Shown: positions 63,474 to 64,000 of the stretch, in pieces | How the letters are laid out: each line of letters starts with the position of its first letter | Position numbering within the stretch: position 1 is the first letter of the stretch | Assembly (NCBI GenBank): GCA_039621445.1 | Contig: CP154956.1 | Span: 23,238,743-23,302,742, forward strand | Source of the DNA: Euglena gracilis | Taxonomy: Eukaryota; Euglenida; Euglenophyceae; Euglenales | DNA length: 64,000 bases | Direction of reading: 5' to 3' | Notes under the pieces: generated by a model | What the model was told of the DNA's origin: nothing | What the model saw: the letters and a program-made list of their open reading frames with translations, nothing else | Database searches by the model: none | Position numbers and translations under genes: made by a program

Positions 63474-64000
63474 CCGGCCCCTTATTGTTCCCGTCCTGTG
63501 GCCTCCTTTTGGGTCCATGGGAACAGTAAGGGGGGGAACAGTAAGGGGGCGGGACGAGCTCCCCCCCTTACTGTTCCCATGGGCCATGAATTGACCAACC
63601 CCACAACAGCCTGTCGTTTTGTTTTGTTTGTACGCCTATCGTTTTGTTTCATTCGTACACTGAATCACTTGCAAGCACACTCACAGGCACATCCGTAGAT
63701 ACACCCGTCACACCGTTGCCCAGTGGTTACCATGGACCAGGTTTTGAATAGTGCTGAGCTCTTAATAAGCGCGCACCCACCCCTTCATTAACCCCTCCAT
63801 ACATACCGGCGCACTCCATGGAGCTCTTTTGCCTGAAATCCATGGGTTTTGTGCCAGAAACAGGGCGCCGGTGGGTCGAAAAACGCTCATATTCGGCTCA
63901 AAAACAGTTTTTCCGGGTCCGGGAGGCCCAAAAACATTGTTTTGGTCAAAAAAAAATTTTCGATTTTTTTCGACTTTTTTGACCCGGTTTTGACCCAAAG
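63474..64000. other. Non-coding end of window with inverted GGAACAGTAAGGGGG motifs
   Basis: Around 63525-63580, GGAACAGTAAGGGGG copies face CCCCCTTACTGTTCCCATG in inverted orientation. A similar motif (GGAACAGTACGGGGG) sits at about 410. The stretch to 64000 contains no convincing exon. Confidence 0.4.

Overview
The window is nuclear DNA from an intron-rich eukaryote with a large, repeat-laden genome, most likely a protist or alga; no marker pins the lineage. Evidence: GT-AG introns from about 49 bp to several kb plus one apparent GC-AG intron, polyadenylation signals, very long microsatellites, many G/C homopolymer runs, dispersed TTAGGG-like tracts, inverted-repeat (TIR) elements and a non-LTR retrotransposon. 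Exons were joined by eye from acceptor and donor sites, phase continuity and, for one gene, family alignment. No transcript evidence was available.

Layout. 0-4.5 kb: repeats, including a 63-bp tandem repeat and an inverted-repeat element. 4.6-23.2 kb (minus): a split LMBR1-domain gene resembling LMBRD2, with 13 exons placed and introns up to 5.7 kb. The introns carry simple repeats, a 312-bp palindrome, duplicated decayed blocks, clusters of short GCGCA palindromes and a GC-rich coding-like block. 24-28.2 kb (minus): single or paired 3' exons of several unidentified genes. 28.2-35.1 kb: a repeat field with TIR elements sharing 5'-GGCAGYT ends, telomere-like motifs and a decayed reverse-transcriptase fragment. 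35.5-52.9 kb (minus): exons of several unrecognised genes at 35.6-36.0, 36.4, 37.0-37.9, 40.9-41.8, 42.9-43.3, 44.3, 47.5-48.8 and 51.2-52.9 kb, separated by TIR elements, a hAT-like MITE and an array of palindromes spaced about 54 bp.

53.9-63.5 kb: an apparently intact non-LTR retrotransposon on the plus strand, lying between imperfect inverted repeats. It has a Q-rich basic ORF1, a second ORF ending in a domain otherwise familiar from DIRS/Ty3-type polyproteins, and a third ORF with reverse transcriptase (YLDD), a zinc knuckle and an R2-type restriction-like endonuclease. Each ORF lies one frame (+1) beyond the previous one. ORFs 2 and 3 carry four 2A-like (ribosome-skipping) segments, two canonical and two degenerate. 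A 5'-truncated relative of its 3' end follows at 61.4-62.1 kb.

All host exons I could support are on the minus strand, while the large retroelement is on the plus strand. The strongest candidates for an undescribed system are the multi-2A, three-frame retroelement and the periodic palindrome arrays.
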